Assembly (NCBI GenBank): GCA_051155755.1
Contig: DAXETY010000019.1
Location: forward strand, 51,022-115,021
DNA length: 64,000 bases
Reading direction: 5' to 3'
Source: DAXETY01 sp051155755
GTDB lineage: Bacteria > Desulfobacterota > Desulfobacteria > Desulfobacterales > SG8-13
Part shown: positions 1-8,890 of the stretch, in pieces
Layout: each line of letters starts with the position of its first letter
Numbering within the stretch: the first letter of the stretch is position 1
The notes under the pieces: model-generated
Database searches by the model: none
What the model saw: only the letters and a program-made list of their open reading frames with translations
What the model was told of the DNA's origin: nothing
Position numbers and translations under genes: made by a program

Positions 1-1
1 C

Positions 2-376
2 CGCCTGCTGGCTGAACTGGGCCGGGTGCGGGAGCAGTGCCCCTTGCTCGATGACGACAATCGCTGCATCCTGTATGCACACCGGCCGATTACATGCCGC
101 TTTTACGGCATTCCCACGGCCATCGGCGGCCAGGGCCATACGTGCGGATTATCGGGATTCGAGCAGGGCGGGCGATACCCAACCGTACAACTGGAACGGA
201 TCCATCAACAATTGCAACAGATCACGGCCGAAATGTTGCGCGACATGCAGTCGAACCATGTCAAGCTGGTGGATTTGCTGATGCCGCTTTCCATGGCGTT
301 GATGACGGTCTTCGACGAAGAGTTCTTCGGCGTCGAAGGATGGCAGAACGCCGCCTCGAAGCGGCGCGGGAGGTAA
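2..376 (+). CDS. YkgJ-like cysteine-cluster protein (5' end outside window)
   Basis: The reading frame is already open at base 2, so the N-terminus lies outside the window and 124 residues are visible. The visible part has Cys residues in the contexts EQCPLLD, NRCILY, ITCRFYG and HTCGLS. These resemble the C-terminal half of the zinc/iron-chelating Cys-cluster family (YkgJ, UPF0153), which probably binds a metal and has no firmly known reaction. The RPITCRFYG stretch is typical of the family. A GTG at 26 is an alternative start, but it would remove the N-terminal Cys region normal for the family. The next gene starts 2 bases after the stop, so the two are probably co-transcribed. A second, different Cys-cluster protein lies at 23212-23916. 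Confidence 0.75.
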   Translation, partial: RLLAELGRVREQCPLLDDDNRCILYAHRPITCRFYGIPTAIGGQGHTCGLSGFEQGGRYPTVQLERIHQQLQQITAEMLRDMQSNHVKLVDLLMPLSMALMTVFDEEFFGVEGWQNAASKRRGR

Positions 377-378
377 CT

Positions 379-732
379 ATGTCGCCAAGTGAATTTTCCG
401 TTGAAGAGATTGAAAAGCGAAAGCGGGCGGTGTTCGAAGCCATGTCTCCCCGCCGGCAAAAGCACATTTTAAAACGCGGCTACGAGAAGTGGGATCCCTT
501 CCAGGAGCCCAAGGATCCCATTGAAATCCGAAGGGACAAAAGCCGCCGCACCACCCAGATGCTGGTCAGAGAGTTTCTGCAGACCTGGAAGGGCGATCAC
601 GGCAACGCCTTCTCCCAGGGTGTTCTGGAAATGGCCATGGGAGTGGTAAATGATGACGAACGCTATCTGGGCATGTACGAATTTTCCTGCTGGTACCGCG
701 ATCTGCTTCGACGGGAGGGGTTGGAATCGTAA
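379..732 (+). CDS. Conserved-looking hypothetical protein
   Basis: A 117-residue soluble, charged protein that I do not recognise. The ATG at 379 is preceded by a good ribosome site (GGGAGG, about 5 bases away) and follows the stop of the Cys-cluster gene by 2 bases, so the pair should be translated from one mRNA. The N-terminus is rich in Glu, Lys and Arg (EEIEKRKRAVFEAMSPRRQK). The C-terminus is aromatic (YEFSCWYRDLLRR). There is no signal peptide, membrane segment or metal motif. A strong terminator follows at 796-835. Its link to the upstream metal-binding gene is positional only. Confidence 0.7.
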   Translation: MSPSEFSVEEIEKRKRAVFEAMSPRRQKHILKRGYEKWDPFQEPKDPIEIRRDKSRRTTQMLVREFLQTWKGDHGNAFSQGVLEMAMGVVNDDERYLGMYEFSCWYRDLLRREGLES

Positions 733-795
733 TCTACCGAAGCGCCCTGTGCCGCCGGAACGGTCGCGTATCGATCACACCGTGGACCGGACCTG

Positions 796-835
796 AAGAC
801 GCCCCGGAACGAAATGTTCCGGGGCGTCTTGTTTG
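796..835 (+). terminator. Rho-independent terminator
   Basis: A perfect 15-bp inverted repeat (796-810 with 816-830; AAGACGCCCCGGAAC and its complement) with a 5-base loop GAAAT, followed by TTGTTT. It ends the two-gene unit at 2-732. It also lies downstream of oadB, which converges from the other side, so it may work in both directions, although the minus-strand exit lacks a T run. Confidence 0.85.
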
Positions 836-906
836 GGTCGTATCGTCGTCGAAGCGCGGACGAATAAGGGGTCGGGTTTCTTCAGGCCGTGTGGAAGCAT
901 CGCGTG

Positions 907-2034
907 TCAGGAAACGATGAAACTCCACAGGATGCCGGCGCAAATCGCCGATCCGATCACCCCCGAGGAATTGCACGCCATGGCATGCATCAACAGGTAG
1001 TTGGACGGATCCGACTTCAGCCCCATCAGGTGAACTTCGCGGGCGGACCCGGGCACGGCGGAAACCCCGGCCGCACCGAGCAGTGGGTTGATTTTGACTT
1101 TCAAAAACAGATTCATGATCTTGGCGAACAGCACCCCGGAGGCGGTGGCGATGCTGAAGGCGACGGCACCCAGCAAGAAAATGCCCACCGATTTGGGGGT
1201 CAGGAAGACGTCGGCCTGGGTGCTGGCACCGACGGTAAAGCCCAGGAAAATGGTGGCCGTGTCGATGATGGCCGTGCGGGCCGTCTGGGCCAGTCGATCG
1301 ACAACACCGGATTCCTTCATCAGGTTGCCGAAAAAGAACGGACCGAGGAGCGGGATGGAGGCCGGGGCGAGAAAACAGCACAAAATCAGTCCCACCACGG
1401 GGAAGATCAGTTTTTCCAGTCGGGATACCTGCCGCATTTCGGGCATGTGGATCACCCGTTCCGATCGGGTGGTCAGCAGTTTCATGATCGGCGGTTGGAT
1501 GATCGGAATCAGCGCCATGTAGGAATAGGCGGCGATGGCTATCGGGCCGATCAGATGCGGTGCCAGCTTGGCCGTAAGAAAGATGGAGGTGGGGCCGTCG
1601 GCGCCGCCGATAATCGCGATGGAAGCGGCCTCGTTGGGCATAAAACCCAGCGCCAGGGCACTGAGCAGGGTCGTATAGATACCCATTTGAGCGGCGGCCC
1701 CCAGCAGCATCAGCTTCGGCATGGCCAGCAGCGAGGAAAAATCGGTCATCGCGCCCAGCCCGAGAAAAACGATCGAAGGATACACGCCGCTGGTGACGCC
1801 GAAATACAGGTAATGCAGCACGCTGTTGGGCTCGTAAATGCCCAGACCGAAGCCTTTGAAAAACGGCACATTGCCGATCAGGATGCCGAATCCGATGGGC
1901 AGCAGCAGCAAAGGCTCGTATTTTTTGGCAACCGCCAGATATACGAACAGCGAGCCGACCAGAAGCATAATCACGTGTCGAAAATCCGCTAAAAAATAGC
2001 CGGTGTTGGAAAGAAATTGCAGTAAAAGATCCAT
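907..2034 (-). CDS. oadB: Sodium ion-translocating decarboxylase, beta subunit
   Basis: The 375-residue product is a very hydrophobic multi-pass membrane protein with the OadB/GcdB/MmdB signature GGADGPTSIF in the middle of the chain. This family couples decarboxylation of a biotin-bound carboxyl group to outward Na+ pumping. Its usual length is about 375-430 residues, so this copy is complete. The ATG at 2034 has AAAGGA upstream. The gamma-type subunit gene lies directly upstream (2080-2478), 45 bases away. No alpha (carboxyltransferase) or biotin-carrier gene is in the window, so the substrate (oxaloacetate, methylmalonyl-CoA or glutaconyl-CoA) cannot be told. In fermenters and sulfate reducers such subunits may be encoded apart from the alpha subunit. 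Confidence 0.93.
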   Translation of the reverse strand: MDLLLQFLSNTGYFLADFRHVIMLLVGSLFVYLAVAKKYEPLLLLPIGFGILIGNVPFFKGFGLGIYEPNSVLHYLYFGVTSGVYPSIVFLGLGAMTDFSSLLAMPKLMLLGAAAQMGIYTTLLSALALGFMPNEAASIAIIGGADGPTSIFLTAKLAPHLIGPIAIAAYSYMALIPIIQPPIMKLLTTRSERVIHMPEMRQVSRLEKLIFPVVGLILCCFLAPASIPLLGPFFFGNLMKESGVVDRLAQTARTAIIDTATIFLGFTVGASTQADVFLTPKSVGIFLLGAVAFSIATASGVLFAKIMNLFLKVKINPLLGAAGVSAVPGSAREVHLMGLKSDPSNYLLMHAMACNSSGVIGSAICAGILWSFIVS

Positions 2035-2079
2035 GTTTTGAAGTCCTTTGACCGTGTCGGGGCCGTGGGTGAAAGAAGG

Positions 2080-2478
2080 TTATTTCTTCCAGGAAAACAG
2101 GCCTTTGTCATCGGCGACCAGGTAGCCCTGTTCGCGCAGGCTGCGGATGGTCAGGTGCACGTGGGGAAGCTCCTCGGAGGCGGCCCGGTGGTATAGTTGC
2201 TGCAATTCAAAAGCATCACCCAGGTCTTCTGTCAAATCCCGGTAGCGGTCGATTTCGGTTTCAATGGAAAACGAAGCTCTGGGGGCGGGGGATTTTGGCG
2301 GCGGCGGCGGTTCAAGGTCCGGGCGGCGCTTCGTTCGGGGGCGCTCCAACAGCGCGGCCACCCGGTGCAGCTGCGAAATAACGGTCGCCAGCACCGCCAG
2401 GCCGCTGATCACGATCAGCGCACCGGCAAATGCCATGGCCCATCCATTGTGGGCGGAAATCGCTTCGAGACCGTACAC
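2080..2478 (-). CDS. oadG: OadG-family decarboxylase gamma subunit
   Basis: A 132-residue protein with one N-terminal membrane helix (GWAMAFAGALIVISGLAVL), then a basic and proline-rich linker (EPPPPPKSP) and a soluble C-terminal domain. This is the plan of OadG-type subunits, which anchor and assemble the decarboxylase on the membrane. I chose the GTG at 2478 because GGAGG stands exactly 7 bases upstream and the protein then begins just before the helix. The frame runs on to a TTG at 2517 but has no ribosome site there. Translated in the same direction as oadB with a 45-base gap. The long soluble tail is unusual for the family and could replace a scaffold function. Confidence 0.8.
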   Translation of the reverse strand: MYGLEAISAHNGWAMAFAGALIVISGLAVLATVISQLHRVAALLERPRTKRRPDLEPPPPPKSPAPRASFSIETEIDRYRDLTEDLGDAFELQQLYHRAASEELPHVHLTIRSLREQGYLVADDKGLFSWKK

Positions 2479-2740
2479 GGCTTTACCTCCAAAAATTTCC
2501 GTCAATGATCGTTGCAATAAAGACGTCGGGTGAACGGTTACGGGTCACGACCGGACCGAACCGGTGCAGCGGCGCAGTGTCGGATGACCGATCCCACCCG
2601 GGCGTTTCACCGGCTTAAACGCTTTTTACGATCACAAAGCAATCAAAAAGTCAATCATAAAAGAAAAGTGGAAAGCGGAGGGAATTCGGAAAGGCCGGTG
2701 TCGAAGCCCCGGTTCGCCGCCGGCCCTCCCGATCTGGGGT

Positions 2741-3679
2741 TCAGCTCACGGCGTTGAGGAACGCTTCCAGTGATTTTAAATCGGACACATTGTAAACGCC
2801 GGCGGTCGATTCTTTGGGCAGAATCTTTCGCAACATGCCGCTGAGCACCTTGCCGGGACCGACCTCGACGAATGCATCCACGCCTTCTTCGGTCAGGCGA
2901 TTCATCGCGTCGTACCACCGCACCGGACTGCAAAGCTGGGCGACCATCAAGTCGCGGATTGCGCCGGGATCGGATTCGAAATCCGCCGACACGTTGAATA
3001 TCACGGGGTGTTCGGGGGTTCGGAAATCCACATCGGCCAGGAACTGTCGAAATTCGTCTTCGGCGCCCCGGATCAGCTCGCTGTGCCAGGCACCGGATAC
3101 GCGCAGCGCGATGGATTTGCCGCCGCTGGCGGCTGCCTGACGCGATACGTTTTCCACCGCCCCGGGCGCCCCGGTAATGACGATCTGCCGCTCGGTGTTG
3201 TGATTGGCCACCGACACGGGACCCGCAGAGCGACCTTCGTCCACCAGCGAGTGCACGGTTCCAATGTCAAGCCCCAGCACGGCGTGCATGGCGCCGGGGT
3301 GCCGCTGGGCTTCGCGGTGCATCAGCTCGCCGCGCCGCAGCACCGATCGCAGGCAATCCATGGCCGTAACAACGCGGGCGGACCGTAAGGCGGCATACTC
3401 ACCCAGGCTGTGTCCGGCCGCCACCGCGGGCTGCACGCCTTCTTTCTGGACCGCCGCCAGGCAGGCCAGATTGACCGCGGTAACGGCGGGCTGCAGGTTG
3501 ACGGTTTCGGTGAGCTTTTCCATGGGGCCCTGAAAGCACAACCGCTGGATCGGCAGGCGCGTGACTTCTTCCGCCATGTCGAAAAGCTCGCGCACGAAAT
3601 CAAATTCCGCGTGCAGGTCCTGGCCCATTCCGATGCTCTGGGATCCCTGTCCCGGGAACAAAAAAACGATGGTTTTCAA
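2741..3679 (-). CDS. fabD: Malonyl-CoA:ACP transacylase
   Basis: Moves the malonyl group from CoA to acyl carrier protein at the start of fatty acid synthesis. The 312-residue chain begins with the family's FLFPGQGSQ motif. It carries the active-site serine in GHSLGEYAAL and a GAWHS motif holding the catalytic His region, and the length is normal. The start is a TTG at 3679 with AGGAGG 6 bases upstream. An in-frame ATG at 3712 lies before this ribosome site and is rejected. It follows hemA by 54 bases on the same strand and may be co-transcribed with it. No other fab gene is nearby. Confidence 0.93.
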   Translation of the reverse strand: MKTIVFLFPGQGSQSIGMGQDLHAEFDFVRELFDMAEEVTRLPIQRLCFQGPMEKLTETVNLQPAVTAVNLACLAAVQKEGVQPAVAAGHSLGEYAALRSARVVTAMDCLRSVLRRGELMHREAQRHPGAMHAVLGLDIGTVHSLVDEGRSAGPVSVANHNTERQIVITGAPGAVENVSRQAAASGGKSIALRVSGAWHSELIRGAEDEFRQFLADVDFRTPEHPVIFNVSADFESDPGAIRDLMVAQLCSPVRWYDAMNRLTEEGVDAFVEVGPGKVLSGMLRKILPKESTAGVYNVSDLKSLEAFLNAVS

Positions 3680-3733
3680 AACGCGACCTCCTGGAAATGA
3701 AAGTTTACCCAAAGGTGTTGCCGACCGCGGCGA

Positions 3734-5041
3734 CTACCGGGAACCGGAATCCGGATTTTTATTGCCGACCGTTTCGTTGTCGTCGAGCCGAAACAGCTTG
3801 CGGGCAACATCCAAATAGGCCGAGCGCCCCCCCTGGCAGCCGTTTTGCTTGAGCACTTCAGTCGGGTCATGCAGGATTTTATTGATCAGGGCATGGGTCA
3901 TGCGGCGCAGCGCGCGAATGTCTCTTTCTTGCAGTTCAGAGTGCCCGATGGTCTTCTGGATTTCGGCTTCGGCGATATCCTCGATCTTCTGGCGCAGGGC
4001 TTTGATGGTCGGCACCACGTCGAGACTGTCGAGCCACTGGCGGAAGCGGATGACCGCTTCGTCCACGATGCGTTCACCCTTGACGGCTTCCCGCTGGCGA
4101 TCTTCGATGTTGTCTTCGATCACGCCGCTCAAATCGTCGATGTCATACACGTAGATGTTGGCAATCTGGTTGATTTCCGGATCGATGTCGCGTGGTACGG
4201 CGATATCGATCAGAAACAGCGGACGGTTGCGGCGTTTTCGCATCACGCCTTTCAGCTGAGATTTTTTCAGGATGAAATCCGGAGAACCGGTGGAACTGAT
4301 AATGATGTCGACCTCGGCCAAACTGTCGAAACGCTCTTCGAATCGAATGGCGGTACCCTGAAACCGGTTTGCCAGCTCCATGGCTCTGGAAAAGGTCCGA
4401 TTGGCCACCTGAATATCCGCCGCCCGTTGACGGATCAAATGTTCCACGGCCAATTCGGCCATCTCGCCGGCGCCGAGCAGCAAAACTTTTTTGCCCGCCA
4501 GATTGCCGAAGATTTTTCTGCCCAGTTCGATGGCCGCATAGCTGATCGAGACGGCGTGATCACCGATGCCGGTTTCAGACCGGACGCGCTTGGCGACGAA
4601 GAAGGTGCGGTGCAGCAGTCGATTCAGAATCACACCGGAGGTGCGTTGATCGACGGCCATGCGGTAGGCCTGTTTGACCTGACCCAGAATCTGGGGTTCG
4701 CCCAAGACCATGGAATCCAGGCTGGCGGCCACACGAAACACATGGCGGACCGCGTCGTCGCCGCGATGGACATAGAGCGCTTTTTCGATCGCTTCGTACG
4801 GCGCCGGCTGTACCCGAAGAAGCACCCGGGTCGCCGCGCGCACGGCGTCCTCGGCATTCGATGTCACCATCAACAGCTCCACACGGTTGCAGGTGGAAAA
4901 CAGCAGGACTTCGTCGACATGGGAACCGTTTCGCAACCGTGCGAGTGTTGCAGCCGTCTGGTCCTCGGTGAAGGCGATGCATTCACGCAGTTCCACCGGT
5001 GCGGTTTTATGGTTGAGACCGATTAAAACGATTTCGAACAT
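3734..5041 (-). CDS. hemA: Glutamyl-tRNA reductase
   Basis: Catalyses the NADPH-dependent reduction of glutamyl-tRNA to glutamate-1-semialdehyde, the first committed step of C5 tetrapyrrole synthesis. The N-terminus has GLNHKTAPVELRE and the catalytic Cys in LLFSTCNRVEL. The NADP-binding core has LLGAGEMAELA. A C-terminal dimerisation helix region follows. Length (435 residues) is normal. ATG at 5041 is chosen; a GTG three codons upstream (5050) is equally possible because neither has a strong ribosome site. It lies in a tetrapyrrole cluster after the cytochrome assembly gene and sirC, an order familiar from Geobacter-like genomes. Confidence 0.95.
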   Translation of the reverse strand: MFEIVLIGLNHKTAPVELRECIAFTEDQTAATLARLRNGSHVDEVLLFSTCNRVELLMVTSNAEDAVRAATRVLLRVQPAPYEAIEKALYVHRGDDAVRHVFRVAASLDSMVLGEPQILGQVKQAYRMAVDQRTSGVILNRLLHRTFFVAKRVRSETGIGDHAVSISYAAIELGRKIFGNLAGKKVLLLGAGEMAELAVEHLIRQRAADIQVANRTFSRAMELANRFQGTAIRFEERFDSLAEVDIIISSTGSPDFILKKSQLKGVMRKRRNRPLFLIDIAVPRDIDPEINQIANIYVYDIDDLSGVIEDNIEDRQREAVKGERIVDEAVIRFRQWLDSLDVVPTIKALRQKIEDIAEAEIQKTIGHSELQERDIRALRRMTHALINKILHDPTEVLKQNGCQGGRSAYLDVARKLFRLDDNETVGNKNPDSGSR

Positions 5042-5116
5042 ATGCTTCACGCGTTCCGGAGAGTCCGGAAAGGCCGATTTTGAATTTAACTTTATAATAT
5101 AAGTTTTTTTTTGCGT

Positions 5117-5938
5117 TTAGAAAGTCACAAAGGGTTGATGATGCCCCTCCATTAGAAAATTGACACCCAGGAACGTAAACAGCAGAATCAAAAATCCGAT
5201 AATTGCCATGATCGCCGCTCGTCGGCCGCGCCAACCCACCATGAGTCGTTCGTGCAGCAGCGCCGCATAGAACAGCCAGGTAATGCCGGACCAGACCTCT
5301 TTCGGATCCCAACTCCAGAAGCGTCCCCAGACCGTTTTCGCATAGACGAATCCGGTAATCAGCCCGAACGTCAAGCTGACGAAGCCGATAATGATACAGG
5401 TATAACCGGTGGCATCCAGGATTTCCAACGAGGGGAGCCGCTTGAAAAAAAAACCGGGATTTTTGTTTTTAATGCCGTTTTCCTGCAGGATGTATAGAAT
5501 TCCGAGTCCGCAGGCCAGGGCGAAGCCGGCATTGGCGACGAACATGGTGATGACATGGGAAATCAGCCAGAAACTTTTGAATATGGTCTGCGCTTCGGTG
5601 GGACGATCGGGCACCAGGCTGACGGCAACCATGACCAGGGCCACCAGCGGAGCCGCATAGATACCCAGTATGCGGAGCCGGTAGCGATATTGAAAGATCA
5701 GGAAAAAACCGGCGGTCGCCCAGCCGGCCAGGGACAATGTCTCATGCAGGTTGCGAACCGGAAAATGACCGTCGGCGAACCACTGGGACCCGATGTGCAC
5801 GGTGTGCAGAACGAATCCGGCCAAAACCATGTAAAAACCGGCGCGATGCAGCGCCTGTTTCTGGTAGAACAAGTAGGCAAAGTATGCGGCGGCACTGAGC
5901 ATGTACAGAAAGACCGTCAGCAGGATCGGCAGTTGCAT
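5117..5938 (-). CDS. CcsA/CcsB-type cytochrome c assembly (heme-handling) protein
   Basis: A 273-residue polytopic membrane protein of the CcsA/CcmC/HemX superfamily. It holds the tryptophan-rich heme-handling loop WGRFWSWDPKEVWSGITW near residue 200 and conserved His residues in the helices (for example HTVHIGSQ and SHVITMF). Family members present or export heme for attachment to c-type cytochromes; HemX relatives beside hemA may tune glutamyl-tRNA reductase. I use the ATG at 5938, with GAGGG 9 bases upstream. A TTG at 6019 would overlap the sirC stop and add a non-hydrophobic leader. Its place between sirC and hemA fits a heme supply role. Confidence 0.88.
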   Translation of the reverse strand: MQLPILLTVFLYMLSAAAYFAYLFYQKQALHRAGFYMVLAGFVLHTVHIGSQWFADGHFPVRNLHETLSLAGWATAGFFLIFQYRYRLRILGIYAAPLVALVMVAVSLVPDRPTEAQTIFKSFWLISHVITMFVANAGFALACGLGILYILQENGIKNKNPGFFFKRLPSLEILDATGYTCIIIGFVSLTFGLITGFVYAKTVWGRFWSWDPKEVWSGITWLFYAALLHERLMVGWRGRRAAIMAIIGFLILLFTFLGVNFLMEGHHQPFVTF

Positions 5939-6015
5939 GGAATGTAACCCTCGAATTGTGGCGGTGCTTTCCGGCACCGTTGGCGGATGAATCTCCGGGT
6001 CCGGCCGTCGGAAGA

Positions 6016-6684
6016 TCAACGCGCTTCGGATTGCATCAAGTCTTCAAAGGAATATCCGGCGCCCAGAATCCGGTACAGAAGGCGGTCGACCGCCTCCCAG
6101 TGCCGGTTTTCAATCAAGGCGATCAATTCGCTGTCGAGCAATTGCGCAAACAGAGCCTTGTGAAGTTCCGGGGCATGGCCCTGGGCCAGCAATCGCTTCC
6201 GTACGGCTTTCATCAGGTGAAGAAATACGGCGTATTCATCGCCGAACTGTTCTTCCAGTTGCTGTCGCAACCGCTTTGCCAATGCCGGACTGCCGCCCTG
6301 GGTCGAGATGGCGATGGTCAGGTCCCCACGACGCATCACCGCCGGCAGTATGAAACTGCCGATCTCGGGATGGGTGGCCACATTGCAAAGCAGGCCGCGT
6401 TGCCGGGCATCGCGGCCAATCCGGCGGTTCAAATCGCTGTCATCGGTCGCGGCAAACACCAACAGAACACCCTGTAGATCCGATGCCGCGTACGGCCGGC
6501 GGATCAGGCGCAGCTGATCTGGACCGGCCAGTTGTCGCAGGCGTTTCGCCGGTGACGGGTCGACGACGGTGATCCGGGCGCCGCATTCCAGCAGCGTTGC
6601 GGCCTTGCGCGTACCCACGGCGCCACCGCCCACCACCAGGCAGGGTTGATCTCGAACGTCGATGAAGATGGGACAGTAATTCAT
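6016..6684 (-). CDS. Precorrin-2 dehydrogenase / sirohydrochlorin ferrochelatase
   Basis: A 222-residue protein of the Met8p/SirC family (the N-terminal half of CysG). It oxidises precorrin-2 with NAD+ to sirohydrochlorin, and some members also insert iron to make siroheme. The NAD-binding motif VVGGGAVGTRKAATLL is at the N-terminus. The conserved STQGGSPALAKRLR stretch is in the central domain. ATG at 6684 gives a normal N-terminus (MNYCPIFIDV); the ribosome site is weak. Siroheme is needed by dissimilatory sulfite reductase, which would suit a sulfate reducer, but no dsr gene is present here. Followed by the CcsA-type gene and hemA. Confidence 0.9.
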   Translation of the reverse strand: MNYCPIFIDVRDQPCLVVGGGAVGTRKAATLLECGARITVVDPSPAKRLRQLAGPDQLRLIRRPYAASDLQGVLLVFAATDDSDLNRRIGRDARQRGLLCNVATHPEIGSFILPAVMRRGDLTIAISTQGGSPALAKRLRQQLEEQFGDEYAVFLHLMKAVRKRLLAQGHAPELHKALFAQLLDSELIALIENRHWEAVDRLLYRILGAGYSFEDLMQSEAR

Positions 6685-6748
6685 TGCGACCGTCGGCTGT
6701 CGGGGTGATGGGCGCCCCCCGGCAAGGGGGCAACGGCGGCCCGAATTC

Positions 6749-7540
6749 TCATACGGCCCCCAGTTCAATCTGCATTAAATCTTTGGCCAAAACCAAGGGT
6801 CCGCGGTAGGTTTTGCGGCATTGGGCCCGGATGTCGACGCGATCGCATTCCGGATAAAAGTGGGTCAGCACCAATTGGGCGACACCGGCCCGAGTGGCGA
6901 TGTCACCTGCCAGCGACGGCGTCAGGTGGCCTTCCACCTTGAGTTCGTCCGGCATCGCGGCTTCGCAGATCAGAAGATCGGCGCCGCCGGACAAGGCAAC
7001 CAGATTTTCGGTATAGTCGGTGTCCCCCGAATACACCACCGATCGACCCAGACGGTCCGTGAAGCGATAGGCCAGACTCTCGGCATTATGGTGCATTGGA
7101 AGACTGCGGACGGAAAACCCTTCGAATTGAATCGAATCCCCCCCTTCCGTGTCAAGTTCGATCAACGTCATCGCTTCCGGGCCCAGATCGATCCACGCTC
7201 CGTAAGCGGTCTTCAGATTGCGAAAAAAGGATCGAAATCCCCGGCCGGCGCAGAGGGTCAGCGGGTTTCGAGCGGATCGTCCGCTTGGATATTTGGAGGC
7301 AAAGAGGATCGATACCAGTTCAGCGGTGTGGTCCGGATGAAAATGACTGTAAAATATATGGGAGATATCGTCCAGGTGGCTGCCGGCCTCCAACAACCGG
7401 TGCAGGGTGCCGGCTCCGGAGTCGACCAGGATCCGGACGTCGCCGGAATCAATCAGGATGGAGCAGGCACTGCGCTCCAGAGAAGGCACGCAGGTGCCGG
7501 AGCCGAGAATCGTTACGGTGGTGGTTGTCGCTGGCATCAT
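6749..7540 (-). CDS. MBL-fold metallo-hydrolase (RNase Z-like)
   Basis: The 263-residue protein has the metallo-beta-lactamase fold signature HFHPDHT (two-metal site), a GSGTCVPS start typical of the RNase Z/ElaC group, YSGDTDYT and a late LTHFYPE histidine. These residues bind two zinc ions and cleave phosphodiester or related bonds. It lacks the long exosite arm of true tRNA-processing RNase Z, so the substrate is uncertain. It lies between a DHH phosphoesterase and sirC on the same strand with gaps of about 65-70 bases, so all may share one transcript. Confidence 0.85.
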   Translation of the reverse strand: MMPATTTTVTILGSGTCVPSLERSACSILIDSGDVRILVDSGAGTLHRLLEAGSHLDDISHIFYSHFHPDHTAELVSILFASKYPSGRSARNPLTLCAGRGFRSFFRNLKTAYGAWIDLGPEAMTLIELDTEGGDSIQFEGFSVRSLPMHHNAESLAYRFTDRLGRSVVYSGDTDYTENLVALSGGADLLICEAAMPDELKVEGHLTPSLAGDIATRAGVAQLVLTHFYPECDRVDIRAQCRKTYRGPLVLAKDLMQIELGAV

Positions 7541-7609
7541 CGCCCAATTTCCGATTTGGAGCGTCCGGCTTCGTTCGCCGGCAGGGCCCTGGACATCAAA
7601 AACAGGCCT

Positions 7610-8620
7610 TCAGGTTACCTTTCGAGCCGGTTGCGGACGATCGGCCCGGCTTTCGATGCGCTGGATCACCCAGCGCTGCAGCTTTTTCGGATCTTTGTAG
7701 TCCATCGTCGGTTTCAGGTCGTTTACAGCGATTTCCGCCCGGGCCATGCTTTTATGGCCGCCGGCGGAACCAAATTGGCCGAAACTCTGATTGGCCACTG
7801 TGCCTGCATTTTTCCGAATGCCGTCATTGCGCAGGATCAGGACCAGTTTTTTTTCATGAATGCCCGAGACAATGCTCCACTGGATCGTGTCGACCCGCAT
7901 GAAAAAATCGGCGATCAACACGCATACATCCGGATTGACCACCGAGCCCAGGTGTACGTAAACACGGCCTTTGCGCAGTTGCATCTGCTGCAGCGCCAGT
8001 TTGAAATATTTCAGGAAATCAATTCGCAGTTCGGCCTGTTCGATCTTGCGTGCCAGATGGATGTTGGCGTGCTTGAAAAGGAATTGGAATGCGCGGACAT
8101 CTTCGAGTTGTGTTTGGCGCTCGAAATTTCGGGTGTCGGTTTTTATGGCATAGAACAATCCGGTGGCAAGCTTGACAGAAGGTTTGACATGGGCGGCCCG
8201 GATGTACTCGGTCATCACAGAAGCCGTGGCACCGTATCGCGGCCGAATATCCATGAACGCGGCCTTCGCACCGCTGTCGGGATGATGATCGATGATCGCC
8301 GCGATGGTAAATCGGCCGAAGGCTTCATGGTGCGCCGGCTGTGAATCGACCATGACGACCCGCTCGTAGGCGTTCGAATCGACTTCGTCGACGTGGGTCA
8401 TTTTGACCGACAGCAGGCGGATCATGGCCAAATTGTCAGGCCGATTGATTTCGTTGACATGCGCAATGGTGGTGGAGCCAACTTTGTGCCGGAGCAGTCG
8501 GCTGACGGCCATCGCACTGGCGATGGCATCCGGATCCGCATTGATCAATATCAACACTCGATCGTTTCCGGCGAACTGATCCCGGAACCGGCGCAGCCGT
8601 TCGGCATTGGATAAGGCCAT
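7610..8620 (-). CDS. DHH/DHHA1 phosphoesterase, NrnA-like
   Basis: A 336-residue protein with the DHH motifs of nanoRNase/pAp phosphatases: LINADPDAIASA, MVDSQP and IIDHHPDSGA in the N-terminal domain, and the substrate-binding GSAGGHKSMARAE of DHHA1 near the C-terminus. NrnA relatives degrade short RNAs and 3'-phosphoadenosine phosphate with manganese. In sulfate metabolism the latter product would matter, but that is inference. I chose the ATG at 8620; the frame is open to an ATG at 8686, whose extra residues do not look conserved. It is the first gene after the clpB terminator and probably heads the unit running toward fabD. Confidence 0.87.
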   Translation of the reverse strand: MALSNAERLRRFRDQFAGNDRVLILINADPDAIASAMAVSRLLRHKVGSTTIAHVNEINRPDNLAMIRLLSVKMTHVDEVDSNAYERVVMVDSQPAHHEAFGRFTIAAIIDHHPDSGAKAAFMDIRPRYGATASVMTEYIRAAHVKPSVKLATGLFYAIKTDTRNFERQTQLEDVRAFQFLFKHANIHLARKIEQAELRIDFLKYFKLALQQMQLRKGRVYVHLGSVVNPDVCVLIADFFMRVDTIQWSIVSGIHEKKLVLILRNDGIRKNAGTVANQSFGQFGSAGGHKSMARAEIAVNDLKPTMDYKDPKKLQRWVIQRIESRADRPQPARKVT

Positions 8621-8749
8621 GGGTTTCCCACTAAGCACTGCTGATTCGGAAGACCGAAATCGAGCGATTTTCGAAAATGCCACCATGGTGGCCCCGACGA
8701 CCGACTCCCTGCATTCGAATTCACGATTCGAAATTCATCAGACGGGTTG

Positions 8750-8772
8750 TTAATTTGAAACGCTGATTTCGG
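8750..8772. repeat. Short imperfect-hairpin repeat, copy 1
   Basis: TTAATTTGAAACGCTGATTTCG lies between the DHH gene and clpB. Its complement resembles 12441-12463 and 23921-23945 (shared core CAGCGTTTCAAATT or GAGCGTTTCAAATT). It is the most diverged of the three copies and its self-pairing is weaker. No function is evident. Confidence 0.35.
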
Positions 8773-8821
8773 GAATCCGTCGCCTGATCAATATACGCAG
8801 GGTCCCATTCGATGACAACCC

Positions 8822-8861
8822 CAAATAAAACGCGGGGATGATTCGCTGTTCATCCCCGCGC
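8822..8861 (-). terminator. Rho-independent terminator of clpB
   Basis: Read on the minus strand, an 11-bp perfect stem (8850-8860 with 8831-8841, CGCGGGGATGA) with an 8-base loop is followed by TTTTATTTGG. It begins about 30 bases after the clpB stop and separates clpB from the DHH-to-fabD gene run. Confidence 0.88.
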
Positions 8862-8890
8862 AAATTTATGGTCGACGATCCGGCGGGTGG

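Noticed and set aside
3845..5026. A 393-residue plus-strand frame opposite hemA
   Set aside because: It is antisense to a clear hemA, has no recognisable domain, and arises from codon bias.
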